Part shown: one piece after another, positions 45,269-55,528 of the stretch
Layout: each line of letters begins with the position of its first letter
Numbering within the stretch: the stretch's first letter is position 1
DNA from: Mactromeris polynyma
Lineage: Eukaryota > Mollusca > Bivalvia > Venerida > Mactridae
Reading direction: 5' to 3'
Length of the DNA: 64,000 nt
NCBI GenBank assembly: GCA_032209605.1
Contig: JASFXZ010000009.1
Coordinates: forward strand, 19,765,553 to 19,829,552
Notes under the pieces: generated by a model
Databases searched by the model: none
What the model was told of the DNA's origin: nothing
Seen by the model: the letters and a program-made list of their open reading frames with translations, nothing else
Position numbers and translations under genes: made by a program

Positions 45269-46289
45269 CCAAAACAAAATGCAAATAGTACCTGCAGTTT
45301 TCAAAATCAACTTTCAGTTTTCAAAACCAACTTGCATTTAGTGAGTGGTTAATTTGAACCCATGCAGTCAGTTTGACTTTCAGATATTTTTGTTTATAAA
45401 GCACATGTACTTCGACTTTGAAGCTACAAGCAATTTCATAGGTCGGATATAGACCAATGAGATCGCTTCTAATATACATATGCAGCTGAATAACATGGCA
45501 GTTGATTAGCATGGCAGAAGGTAACACTTCTGATAAAACGCTTATGTAAACCAGGAAGAACTTAATCATTGATTTTTTTATTCATTGATCATACTAAATA
45601 GTTAAAAAACAGAACCATTTTTGTTCAATATCTTGGACATTGTACAATATTTTCACAGCTTGAAATTTACAATGATTATAGTATCATCCCAAACACAAAG
45701 CTACCAACAATAAAACAAACAAGAAATGTCTTTAAAAAAGATGGTTAGCGCAACTTGAAGTACGCAAATTTGTTGCAATCTGAAGGTTAAAATTAGTTGT
45801 ACAACTTAAAAAAAATGCCTATTTGTTACGCCTGCCTGTCATTCAATTTCGCAATACTACAGAAACTCTGACACCTATGAGGGGAGACCATTGCGTAGGA
45901 GGCTGGATAAAAAATAACTCTGTAGTGTGATTAGTCATAGACACAGTATAGTCTGTTTCAATGTAGCTCATCATAACTTATTAAATAACTATTAATTATT
46001 AGCCCTTAAACACAGCATTTGCCTCGTCCAATAATACAAAGGCCTCCTCTATAACAGTGCCAATATCTATATCACTTTTCGGCCCGGGGCCGCTAACTGA
46101 TATTGATATTGGCCCGCATTGTAAAGAATTTGATTGGCTAATTAAACAGGGCCAAAAAATGATATAGATTCGCAGCTAGAAATTCGGAAACGGCAGCCAT
46201 TTTATTTTAAAGTCAGTATTTAAACGTTCGTCGACAGTTTTTAGCACGGAACTAATTCATAGTTTTAGCGTATACAGAAAAAAAACACG
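45269..46289. other. Non-coding stretch
   Basis: A 20-bp word ('ttttcaaaatcaactttcag') is partly duplicated near 45297-45330. The 82-codon frame at 45321-45569 (minus) has no domain. No gene is called. Confidence 0.35.
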
Positions 46290-46487
46290 ATTTGTGAGAT
46301 GAAATGAACCAAACAAATGCATGGTAAAGATTCGAAAAGACCAATAAACAGCATTTACTGCGGAGTGCTAATATGGACAGTGTGCCCGATTTGGGGCTTG
46401 AACCCACAACCCCCTAAACAATAGTATGGCACTCTACCGACTAAGCTAACCGGGCGGCAGTCTAACCCCACACCACTACAAAACCCT
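46290..46487 (-). repeat. tRNA-derived SINE with head and body
   Basis: Read on the minus strand: a 5' flank 'tggtgtggggttaga', a tRNA-like head with A box (ggttagcttagtcggtagag) and B box (gggttcaagcccc) and a well-paired acceptor-like stem (gcccggt with atcgggc), then a body 'attagcactccgcagtaaat' and 'gctgtttattggtcttttcg'. The anticodon arm is mispaired. The head recurs at 15161-15260 and the body at 50600-50672, so this is the most complete copy in the window. Confidence 0.78.
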
Positions 46488-46844
46488 TACAAAGACTGTG
46501 CTAACCCTATATTACTGTCCAACAATCTACATGAATTGTCCAAGGTATAAATGTGGCCAAGCGGACAAGTAACAGCATGAATATGAACGTTGTATGTGTT
46601 TCACAGCTAAAACAAAGGACCCACAAATAGAACCCATTGTTAAACATAGTAACACAGATGTTGCCTAACGTTTGACATAAATATGTTACCAAGTCAAATG
46701 AAAATAACTATAATAACAGATGTGAATATTGCATTTAAACAAGGGACAGTCAATACGTTTATGGATCATGCTAATAAATTAAGTACACTTTAAACTGTAA
46801 AATTAATATGGATGGGAATATTTTATTGTTTTGCTAACTGGTTA

Positions 46845-46918
46845 ACTGATAATTCTATCGAACTGTTTTGCTAACTGGTTAACTGATAATTCTATCGAAC
46901 TGTTAACTGGTTAATCGA
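46845..46918. repeat. 35-bp tandem duplication
   Basis: Two full copies and part of a third of a 35-bp unit with 'tttgctaactggttaactga' and 'taattctatcgaactg'. Confidence 0.85.
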
Positions 46919-46978
46919 TCGAGAACACAAATATATATCGTTAACAGTCTTCACAATATTTCTTGTGTTCTTAATTTT

Positions 46979-47152
46979 GAGGTGGTCTTATTATTGAGGT
47001 GGTCTTATTAATGAGGTGGTCTTATCATTGAGGTGGTCTTATTATTGAGGTGGTCTTACTATTGAGGTTTATTGAGGTGGTCTTATTATTGAGGTGGTCT
47101 TATTATTGAGGTGGTCTTATTATTGAGGTGGTCTTTAATAGAAGTTATACTG
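46979..47152. repeat. 17-bp minisatellite ending in a MITE terminus
   Basis: About nine copies of tgaggtggtcttattat stand in tandem. This word is the subterminal motif of the MITE family at 17760 and 31137. The array ends with gaagttatactg followed by TA, which is that family's outer end. I infer that the array grew from the subterminal repeats of one such element. Confidence 0.75.
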
Positions 47153-47753
47153 TAAGTTCCCATACCACAAACACAAAAATGGCTTCAAGGCAAATATCTG
47201 ATCATTAAACATGTACCAATATTACATTGTATCGAAATAAATATTCAATTATAAACATTGATGATAAGGTAGCAATGTTAGATTGACCGCAATGAAGTAA
47301 GATTGATGTGTCCATAGGACACGGAAGCCAGTGTTAAGTAATGATGATATTGAAAGTCAATTTCAAGTTATAATCTTAAGTTGAGAATTGGTGTCAAAAC
47401 CATACTGTATATATAATACTCCACACCATTTATAACACAACTAAAAATTGTCCACCTCAGCACATTGACATTATAAAGAAATAATTATATTTGAATTCTC
47501 GAACATAATTTCCTAAAATTAATAAATTATTAAATATGAATAGTATTCTTTGAAGATTGCTTTACTCATTTGTAACAATAAATCGCAGTTATACACTTGG
47601 AACAAAATGAAGGCTAAAGTGATATAGTTGTGTATTTAATGGCATTAAGTATATTTGACAGAAATTAAAACAATCATCACAACTTTTACAGGGAATTATA
47701 TTGTAATACCTCAACCATGGCTCCCAGTCAAGAATGGTTTATAAAGAAAATTT
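47153..47753. other. Non-coding stretch
   Basis: AT-rich; no gene, RNA or boundary seen. Confidence 0.35.
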
Positions 47754-48272
47754 CATCTTATCTGCCATTTAACAGCCCGGTCCAGACACACATCTTATCT
47801 GCCATTTAACAGCCCGGTCAAGACACGCATCTTATCTGCCATTTAACAGCCCGGTCAAGACACGCATCTTATCTGCCATTTAACAGCCCGGTCAAGACAC
47901 ACATCTTATCTGCCATTTAACAGCCCGGTCAAGACACGCATCTTATCTGCCATTTAACAGCCCGGTCAAGGCACGCATCTTATCTGCCATTTAACAGCCC
48001 GGTCAAGGCACGCATCTTATCTGCCATTTAACAGCCCGGTCAAGACACACATCTTATCTGCCATTTAACAGCCCGGTCAAGACACACATCTTATCTGCCA
48101 TTTAACAGCCCGGTCAAGACACGCATCGTATCTGCCATTTAACAGCCCGCTTGACCAGACATCTTATCTGCCATTTAACAGCCCGCTTGACCACACATCT
48201 TATCTGCCATTTAAAGGCCCTGTCAAAAATAAATCATCTTATCTGCCATTTAACGGCCCGGTCATAAAAGGC
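47754..48272. repeat. 37-bp minisatellite, about 14 copies
   Basis: Head-to-tail 37-bp units with 'catcttatctgccatttaac' and 'agcccggtcaagacacg'. The central copies are nearly identical and the last three are diverged (agcccgcttgacc, ggccctgtcaaaaat). Confidence 0.95.
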
Positions 48273-48989
48273 ACTTCCACTTGGTAAAAAAACTACAGCA
48301 GCTATTTCGTTTACTTTTCACTATTCAAATTCATGTTTACTGCTTTTATTCCAAATAATTAACAATCATAATCGCATGTATAAGAAAAAAACAACTGGTT
48401 CATTTCTGGTGTCAGAAAATATGAAATATGCTTCAACAGTGACATTTTTTTTTATTATTAATGTAAACACAGTTTTGTTAGTGCACTAATGTTTCACATT
48501 AGTAAGACTTAATTTAGCTGAATTCTTTGTTTTTCTTTGAGATCTTATTACCGTACATGTCGTTTTCGATGGTTTTATGGCCATATTATTATACCTACAC
48601 TAATAGTCTATATTTCTATCTATATTTTGCTTCTATATGGTTTCAAATTTAGCAATATTTTTATCTGATGTTTACATCATCCTGCCATCATCATATATAC
48701 GCCATGCCATTAAAAACGCAGTTAAAAATTGTCTGCTTCAACACCAGGTGCGTAGAAAAGTCTTGAGCATTGGGTGCAGGAGGGGTATTTTTAGGAAATC
48801 ACCTTTCACAGGCGCAAAATCCATCACTTTTAATATGACATTTTCCGAAAAAAAAATTGCTGATTGTAGGTTATTACATTTATTCATACATGTGTAATTT
48901 TGTAAAAAGACACAGGACTGTTAGGGATATATTTTGAAACAGTTCAGTCGCATTTTAATGTATTTATTAAGGTACATTTAAGCAATATC
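48273..48989. other. Non-coding stretch
   Basis: The 86-codon frame 48637-48897 has no recognised domain and no supporting signals. Nothing else is seen. Confidence 0.35.
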
Positions 48990-49755
48990 TAGATGCCCAA
49001 GGGGCAACATGCCGAGCCCGCCAAATGATTAAGAGAATACAGTTATATAATGCTATACAGTACATATCTATTATACCCATTTTTTACTTTTGATTTCTAA
49101 GTGTGATTTTGACCTTTGAGCTATGTACTGGTAGGGTACGGGTCTTGCACAACATGAGGTCACCATGGTGAACATTTGTGCCAAGTAATTTGATGACAGT
49201 GTAATATTCCGGAAAAGATGTTTTTAAATCATTTTTTTGACATTTGACCTCCAAGTGTGACCTTGACCTTTGAACTACGGACATGGGTCCTGGGCGCAAC
49301 ATGCCATCTCATCATGGTGAACATTTGTGCCAATTAATTTAAAAATCCCCACTAAATGACGGTTTTATGATCTGGACAAGATGTTTTAGATCCATTTTTG
49401 ACATTTGACCTCTAAGTGTGATCTGACTTTTGAGCTACAGACATGGGTCTTGCGGCAACACGCCGTCTCATCATGATAAATATATGTGTCAAGTAATTTG
49501 AAGATCCCTCAATAAATGACACTGCTATAGTCCGGAAAAATCTTTTAGACACATTTTTTATGTTTGATCTCCAAGTGTGTCCTTGACCTTTAAGCTATGG
49601 ACAAAGGTCTTGTCCGCGACATGCCATCTCATCATGGTTAACCTTTGTGCCAAGTAATTTGAAAATCCTCCTATAAGTGACAGAGAAATGGTCCAGACAA
49701 AGAAAATCCTGACCCGCGACTATGTCGAGCTCACCGCAAGCGGGCTCGACAACAA
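48990..49755 (+). repeat. Dispersed block of four ~157-bp monomers, copy 2
   Basis: Same organisation as 28598-29395: start 'gatgcccaaggggcaacatg', then four monomers with cores at 49121, 49274, 49433 and 49592, then 'aaatggtccagacaaag'. Here the outer ends also carry inverted words (gccgagcccgcc near 49010 and gcgggctcgac near 49739), not preserved in copy 1. This suggests a DNA-type element with short inverted ends. Confidence 0.75.
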
Positions 49756-49859
49756 TGATATATATCATCATCATTAGCAAGTTGAAAAAATGGAATGGGA
49801 AAGACTACAGCATTCTGAAAACTCAAGACTCAACAACTGTTCTAATTGTTCTGTTTGTT

Positions 49860-50190
49860 TCTTATTATAGACAGTGAACTAGGACCATATTGATTCAAAT
49901 TTTTGCATATCAATGATATTGATATATCGAAGAAAAATATTGCTGATATATTGATAAATAGATTATATTTCTATTTTCCTTCAATAGACTACTAACTCCC
50001 ATTTTCTGTAAATTTATGTGTGTATGCCCTACATATTTAAATATTCAACTTGTATTACTTCATGATAACAAGATACCATTTAAGTAATAAATCCATATTT
50101 TTAACTCCACAGTATTATATTATATTGCCGCCATTTGGAATGCACTATCTACTAGAACACTGTTAAACAAGCGGCCGACTACAAACGATG
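49860..50190 (+). repeat. Dispersed repeat, second copy of 7083-7405
   Basis: Shares with 7083-7405 the ordered words 'gatattgatatatcgaag'-like, 'gtgtgtatgccctacat', 'agataccatttaagtaat' and 'catatttttaactccacagt'. It ends about 500 bp upstream of GPCR 2. Confidence 0.7.
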
Positions 50191-50599
50191 TTACGCTACT
50201 TTGGCACATTTTTTACCTGTATTTTCCCACCATAATTTCGATACATGTAAGCGTGCATTAAATATCGATAGACTGAAAAAAATCTTTTTCATTCAATTTT
50301 GTATCAATGACAGTCCTACAGTGAGCTCATACTTAATAGTGAGCGCAACAAGCCAATGAAAAATTGAAGGCTTCATGTCGAGAGTTCAGCACAAGACAAT
50401 CCTAACTCCTATGTATTTAAATAGGAGTAAGGATAGTCATGCACTGAACCCTCGATGTGTAAATTTTACAAGGAGGCCTGACATTTCTTTTTACTTCTTT
50501 TCCAGGCTGGAATCAGTGGCTGAAGAAACAGGAGAGATAACAATGTGGGAAACTCACAGCACCAGTGACATACAATCTGACCAATCAAAATCATTGTTA

Positions 50600-50672
50600 G
50601 ATGTAATGAACCAATCAAATGCATGGTGAAGATTCGAAAAGACCAATAAACAGCATTTACTGCGGAATGCTA
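50600..50672 (-). repeat. SINE body fragment directly upstream of GPCR 2
   Basis: About 70 bp match the body of the SINE at 46300-46378 with few differences ('caatcaaatgcatggtgaag', 'gaccaataaacagcatttac', 'tgcggaatgctaatat'). The tRNA-like head is absent. It ends about 70 bp before the receptor's start codon. Confidence 0.75.
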
Positions 50673-50740
50673 ATATTTATCTAAACTATATATTGAAGTT
50701 TTCTCTCTATTCAACTGCCAAAAAAATTGTGACCAAAAAC

Positions 50741-52189
50741 ATGAAAAAAAAAACATTTGGTTCTGCCAGTGATATCAGCTTTGAGAGTTTTGACAATATT
50801 TCACAATTAGTGAACTACAGCATTACACCCAACCGTACCTCAGCGTTTAACATCGAGGAGTTGCTGGCAAGCCTCGAGAACAAAACAGGGATAAATGTAG
50901 ATAATTTGACCGAGGAGTTCATCAAAGCATCTCTTTGGCCTTCTCTGCAACCTCATAACTGGCACGAACAAGCCGAGAAAATTCTTCAACAACCGGAGTA
51001 TGTTGTAATGCTGATTCTCTGCGTCTTTGCCTTGATAACAAATATCATGTCTATAATGGCAGTGTGTCATGTGCAACATTCACTGACTATGCATCTAAAA
51101 CTCATCATTAACCTTGCAATCTCGGACATATTTATAGTGATCAGTGTGTTGGTTCACATGGCAAACAAGATTTTCAATAATCCCGGGCAAATTGGAATTA
51201 CAGAGAGAAATTCTCGGATACTGAATGCATGTTTTCTTGCCATAGTCAGTTCATTTAATATAATGTCCTTTTTAATAACTTTGTTGAATCTACTAGCAAT
51301 GGCGATTGATCATTTTATTGCAATAATGCATCCGTTTCGCTATCCATATATAATGTCAAAGAGGCATGGCTATATACTCATAGCAGTACTGTGGAGTGTG
51401 GCGGCCATAGGTGGAATATCCAACTTCCTGAGTGATTTAAAGGAATACAGACAACAGACTCTGTTCAACTATTGTGAATTTGTAATGTACGACAGTTACC
51501 ATGGTGAATACCTCATCTCTGGAGTGACACTCTTTTGCATGTTTTCCATAATCTTTATCTACACTACAATATTTTTTGAAGTCCGCAAACTTCAAGCGAA
51601 AATGCCGTCAATACCAAACTTACCGTTACATACAAGCAAAGCCATGATAACCACACTGGTCATCATTGGAACATTCATCCTTTGTTGGCTTCCAAATTGT
51701 ATCTTTCAAATCACTATGATAGTTGAGATCCACGTGAACAAGAAAGTTATATACAAACTGTTAAATACGTTCATTCTAATAAGTAAGTACTTGTATATAC
51801 TTCAGTTGACAAATTGTCTTCTAGATCCGATTATTTATGCGGTGCGTTTAAAAGTTGTAAAGCAGGGATACAAAAACTTTCTTAAGCATATTAAAGCACG
51901 TTACAAGTCGTGGTTTCATGAAAATGGCTCTTTAAATTACAATCGCCGGAATCGAAAAAGACGTCAAAATCAGTATGTCTCAATTTTGGCCATGAAATCA
52001 TCAAATAATCTAGAATTGGATTCAAACAATAAAACTCAGGAATCACAAAATCTCAGTACAACTTTTAAATCGGAAGAGAGTGATATCAACGACAATGAGC
52101 TAGTGCCCATGGTAACGGTGCATGCAAGTGCCAATGGTGATGCATTCAATATTGAAGAATCAGTTGAAGAAGACACAACAGAATGTTGA
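50741..52189 (+). CDS. Class A G-protein-coupled receptor, orphan, paralogue of the one at 23665
   Basis: The receptor has 482 residues from the first in-frame ATG (50741). The open frame extends 5' to 50693 but only with a TTG there, which is an unlikely start. The long extracellular N-terminus (about 86 residues) has glycosylation sites at Asn 19, 25, 31, 47 and 55. TM1 spans about 87-110. TM2 has NLAISD with Asp 129. Cys 164 and Cys 245 can form the extracellular disulphide. DRY is replaced by Asp190-His-Phe, which keeps Asp but loses Arg. TM6 has CWLP (315-318) and TM7 has DPIIY (362-366). A basic stretch RRNRKRRQNQ and a Ser/Glu-rich tail follow. Motifs shared with the receptor at 23665 (LIINLAISD and LIISLSVSD; DPIIYAVRL and DPLIYALRL) suggest duplication from one ancestor. 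A splice acceptor (cttttccag at about 50505) may begin the last exon. The ligand is unknown. Confidence 0.86.
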   Translation: MKKKTFGSASDISFESFDNISQLVNYSITPNRTSAFNIEELLASLENKTGINVDNLTEEFIKASLWPSLQPHNWHEQAEKILQQPEYVVMLILCVFALITNIMSIMAVCHVQHSLTMHLKLIINLAISDIFIVISVLVHMANKIFNNPGQIGITERNSRILNACFLAIVSSFNIMSFLITLLNLLAMAIDHFIAIMHPFRYPYIMSKRHGYILIAVLWSVAAIGGISNFLSDLKEYRQQTLFNYCEFVMYDSYHGEYLISGVTLFCMFSIIFIYTTIFFEVRKLQAKMPSIPNLPLHTSKAMITTLVIIGTFILCWLPNCIFQITMIVEIHVNKKVIYKLLNTFILISKYLYILQLTNCLLDPIIYAVRLKVVKQGYKNFLKHIKARYKSWFHENGSLNYNRRNRKRRQNQYVSILAMKSSNNLELDSNNKTQESQNLSTTFKSEESDINDNELVPMVTVHASANGDAFNIEESVEEDTTEC

Positions 52190-53409
52190 AGAGTGTGAAA
52201 CAAGCTTCATAAGTGATGAGTGTACGACTACAGAGATAGATGTGGATATAACATAGAAACAATGTGCTTATGTTGCTTATTTAAAGATAAGAACTCATAA
52301 TGATCAAAGAGCGGGTACAATCTACATGACATAAAACATGCTCATAAAATCAGGAATATTGTGTGAACACACTCAGTTACTGATTGCAAACATCAGGACT
52401 TGAAAAAGGCGTAACAGGTCTGGAAATTTGTAACAGGTTCTAGGAAGGGTATTAAAAGACAACAATTTCCAGGGCTGTCAAGGTATATCTGAAGCATACA
52501 GTGATATATCGCAATTGATCACATACCTGTGCATGTTTTTACGATGCCATCAAATTCATATGGCACAGTGTGCATGTAATATGCAAATGAGCTGAAAAAC
52601 TGAAATGAAATCTCTACACTACTAGTTTACATTTAACAAAATGAGTAATGATAAAAATATCAAAATCGCCATCTTACGATGCATTAAAGAAGAATGCTCA
52701 TGAACAGACGATATCAACATATAAACAGTGTACAGAGGAATAAGTAATATTTTTATTTATTCGAGCAGCTCAGTCGTGTATCAATCAAAATGAACTAGAT
52801 TCCGCATACTTGATAGTGATTTGAATCAGAGAGAAGGAACAGACCGACTGAACACTTGTACATGAATAACGTCGGAGACTTGTTTATGTGATGACGTCAT
52901 TAAACATATTTATCGATGACATTTGGAGTGGTTTAAGGTTTTCCATTATTTCCTGTTTTTAGCAAATTGTTAGATATATTTAATACTAGATACTAAAAAA
53001 TGTATTGAAACTAGATTTATCAAATTGGTTGAGGGGGCTACTTTGTTGACTCTTTCATTCAATAGCCTTATTACTTTTGCGACCCTGCTGTCTATATTAA
53101 TGAGGTCAAGTATGGATGAGTGTTTTTAACCTAATTTTAAGGGGTATGTGATACATAGAATATTAAATGTCTGTTGTTTAGTGCATGTATTAAATTTATT
53201 GAATTTGTTGATTAAACTCAATACTAATACAAGACTCATTGGATACCCTCTATACATTATAATTTATAGCAATGCATTGCAATATGTACCACGATGTGTT
53301 GCCTCATTCACCTAAGCTACGAGTGCCAGCCCTTGTTTTATAGCAAATTTGGGGCCATTATTGGGCCCCATTCCCCAAAGAAAAGAAGTATATTTTTTTC
53401 CCCTACTTA
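52190..53409. other. 3' flank of GPCR 2 and non-coding stretch
   Basis: No clear AATAAA lies close to the receptor's stop, so its 3' end is not placed. The rest is AT-rich with no gene. Confidence 0.35.
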
Positions 53410-54136
53410 TGGCCCAGTCACATAGCCCGGCCGATGTCCGGCATCGGTAGAGCTCGGTGGATTTTTTTGGTGCCACCGAGCTCTCCTCATCGGAAGCAGA
53501 GCTCGGTGACGTGAACGGACTCCGTCCGGACATCTTCAGGCGACCGACCGAACACCGGCCGGTGACCGTACGGAGTCTGTCTCAAAATGGGAGTTTTTTT
53601 CTGCCGATGTGGCAGCAACTACCGGCCGGAGGTCGGCAGGAGGTCGGCCGGACATCGGAAGGAATACGGCCGGTACCCAAGCAGGTAACAGGACACCGTG
53701 CGATCGCCGGCCGGGTTGTTAACGGGCTTTGAACAATGACCGGCCGATGCTCGTCCGATGTAACACGGACTTGGGTGCCGAGCTATTCCGTTCTTCCTAC
53801 CTGACATTGTCAGTTCATCACTATGGCTGCACCGAGGAGACTTCGAATGGCACTGCTCGAACACGAACTGGCTCAAGCAAGGTTCCAGTACAACCTGGTC
53901 CTGGCGGCAATACTAGAAGCCGCCGAGAGGGAGCGACAGAGGGCCCGCAGAAGAGAAAGACGCTGGTGGGTGCGAGAGTGGATCCTACGCAGACCCCTTT
54001 TCGGCCAGTACGAGACTCTCATGAAGGAACTCGAGGCCGAGCACGCTGCCGACTTCAAAGCCTTCCTCCGCATGGAGCCACAGATGTATTATGAGTTGCT
54101 TAACCGAGTTGGCCCCCGCATTACCAAGAGTACAAC

Positions 54137-54226
54137 GTAAGTTAATCCGTATTTTGCAAACAAAATTCCCTCCAAACATTATATTCTTGCTAAGGTTTAA
54201 TCATATTTCATCCTCTTCTGTTGCAG
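54137..54226 (+). other. 90-bp intron in the Harbinger transposase
   Basis: The donor is gtaagt at 54137, the polypyrimidine-rich acceptor ends ttctgttgcag at 54226. Removal restores one continuous frame across conserved transposase sequence. Retention would bring a stop at 54138-54140. Confidence 0.82.
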
Positions 54227-54739
54227 GCATCGAACCCCCTTGGACCCTGGGCTGAAGCTGGCAATCACCTTGAGGTTTTTGGCGACCGGAAGCAGGTACC
54301 ACGATCTTGCGTTTGCGTTTCGTGTCCCACACAACACCATCGCCCTTTTCATCCCCGAAGTGTGTCAGGCCATCTACGACGTATACGAGGATGAGATGTG
54401 GGCCACTCCCCAGACAGAAGATGAATGGCGCCCGATGGCCGAGGGATTCGGAGACAGGTGGAACTTCCCCCACTGTTGTGGCGCGATCGATGGGAAGCAC
54501 GTCGCAATCAAGAAGCCCCCCAAGAGTGGCTCACTCTACTACAACTATAAAGGCTTCTTTTCTATCGTCATGCTTGCGGTGGTAGACTCGAACTACAAGT
54601 TCATCTGGGTGGATGTGGGGTCACCAGGGTCGTGTTCCGATGCCGGCATCTTTAACCGGTCGCGGCTAGAGCCAGGTCTTCGTGAGGGAACGATCGGACT
54701 CCCCCAACCGGATTCCCTGCCTAATGACGACCGGGACTT

Positions 54740-55051
54740 GGACGAGGACGTGGGCTTGGACTGCGACGACTTTGACGCCTGGGACGCCATGGACGCCATG
54801 GACTCAGCATCGGATATCTCTGATTGCTCCCCCTCCGTACCACTGGCACCGCCTTCTTCCTCTTGTATCCTCTTTCGGGGAGATTTTCTGGTCTTCACTG
54901 CTAGCGTCTTCTGCTTCTTCTGGCCCTTTCCCTTGCTGCTAGCTGGCTGCTGCCTCTTCTTGCCGCAATTCTTCTCATCTCCATCACTTTCCTTGACTAA
55001 TTTTGGCATCCTGTTTATAAAGTCTGTCAAGAGTGAATCGTGTGGATACAA
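54740..55051 (-). pseudogene. PIF/Harbinger second protein (DNA-binding partner), fragment
   Basis: On the minus strand a frame of about 100 codons contains YPHDSLLTDFINRMPKLV, then a Lys/Arg-rich stretch (KKRQQPASSKGKGQKK, KTRKSPRKR) and a Ser/Glu-rich stretch. Autonomous PIF/Harbinger elements carry such a second gene, usually with a Myb/SANT-like DNA-binding domain that brings the transposase to the element. Here the N-terminal domain is not visible and the C-terminus is lost at the deletion junction. The frame continues antisense through the transposase to 54593 by chance. Position 55051 is TTG, not ATG, so an upstream exon is likely (cag near 55064). Confidence 0.6.
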
Positions 55052-55528
55052 CTTGCTGAATGCTGTACACAGACAGGAGCGAACAGTATATATACTAGCA
55101 GAGATATCCGGCCGGGTTACGGCCGAGTTCCGGTCGAGTTCCGGCCGAACATCGGCCGGTGTCCCTTACATCGGTCAGCCACCGGTACTATACTTTCCAA
55201 GGCTCTGTCCCACATCGGCCGGAGCTCGGTCGGAGCTCGGCCGGTGTCCGTTAAAAAAACCTCGTCCTCTGGTTGTCTCAGATGCACGGGACACCGGCCG
55301 ATACTCGGCCGTGCACCGGCCGACGTGTTTTCCGATGTGGTTACGATGGGGCTGCGATGAGGGAGCTCGGTGAGAGCCCGGTGAAATTTAGCTCCGAAGT
55401 TAAAATTTCACCGAGCTGCCACCGATGCGGTTTTAAGCAACAAACGCCGGTGTTCGGCCGAGTTCGGTGAAAATCGCATCGCTGGCTCATCGGAACCTCA
55501 TCGGCCGGGCTATGTGACTGGGCCATTA

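Larger units (their letters stand above)
53823..55373 (+). pseudogene. PIF/Harbinger (HARBI1-like) transposase, 3' end lost
   Basis: Exon 1 (53823-54136) encodes a basic, Arg/Glu-rich leader with FLRMEPQMYYELLNRVGPRI. An intron (54137-54226) with gtaagt and ttctgttgcag borders joins it in frame to exon 2, which starts with LDPGLKLAITLRFLATGSRYHDLAF. The DDE_Tnp_4-type nuclease has GAIDGKHVAIKKP (first Asp), YNYKGFFSIVMLAVVD and SCSDAGIFNRSRL (second Asp). After LPNDDRD, near 54735, the sequence changes to an acidic low-complexity run that is antisense to the second gene, and the third catalytic residue (Glu) is missing. The frame then runs on to 55373 through terminal repeat DNA. Such a protein could not cut DNA. 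Confidence 0.88.
53410..55525 (+). mobile_element. PIF/Harbinger element with intact ends, internally deleted
   Basis: The inverted ends tggcccagtcacatagcccg and its inverse are flanked by TTA at 53407-53409 and 55526-55528. The 2,116-bp element is far richer in G+C than its surroundings. The first 330 bp and the last 450 bp are filled with cggccg, accggc and gagctcggtg words in both orientations, likely transposase or Myb-like binding sites. It carries the 5' part of the transposase on the plus strand and part of a second protein on the minus strand, in the convergent order usual for PIF/Harbinger. A deletion joins them. Confidence 0.93.

Noticed and set aside
46384..46460. tRNA gene on the minus strand
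   Set aside because: The acceptor stem pairs but the anticodon stem does not, and the same sequence with shared flanks recurs at 15161.
50693..50740. Upstream extension of GPCR 2 by 16 codons
   Set aside because: It would start at TTG; the first ATG in frame is 50741 and no domain lies in the extension.
54240..55373. A 377-codon novel host gene
   Set aside because: It is exon 2 of a Harbinger transposase fused by deletion to antisense DNA of the element's second gene and terminal repeats.
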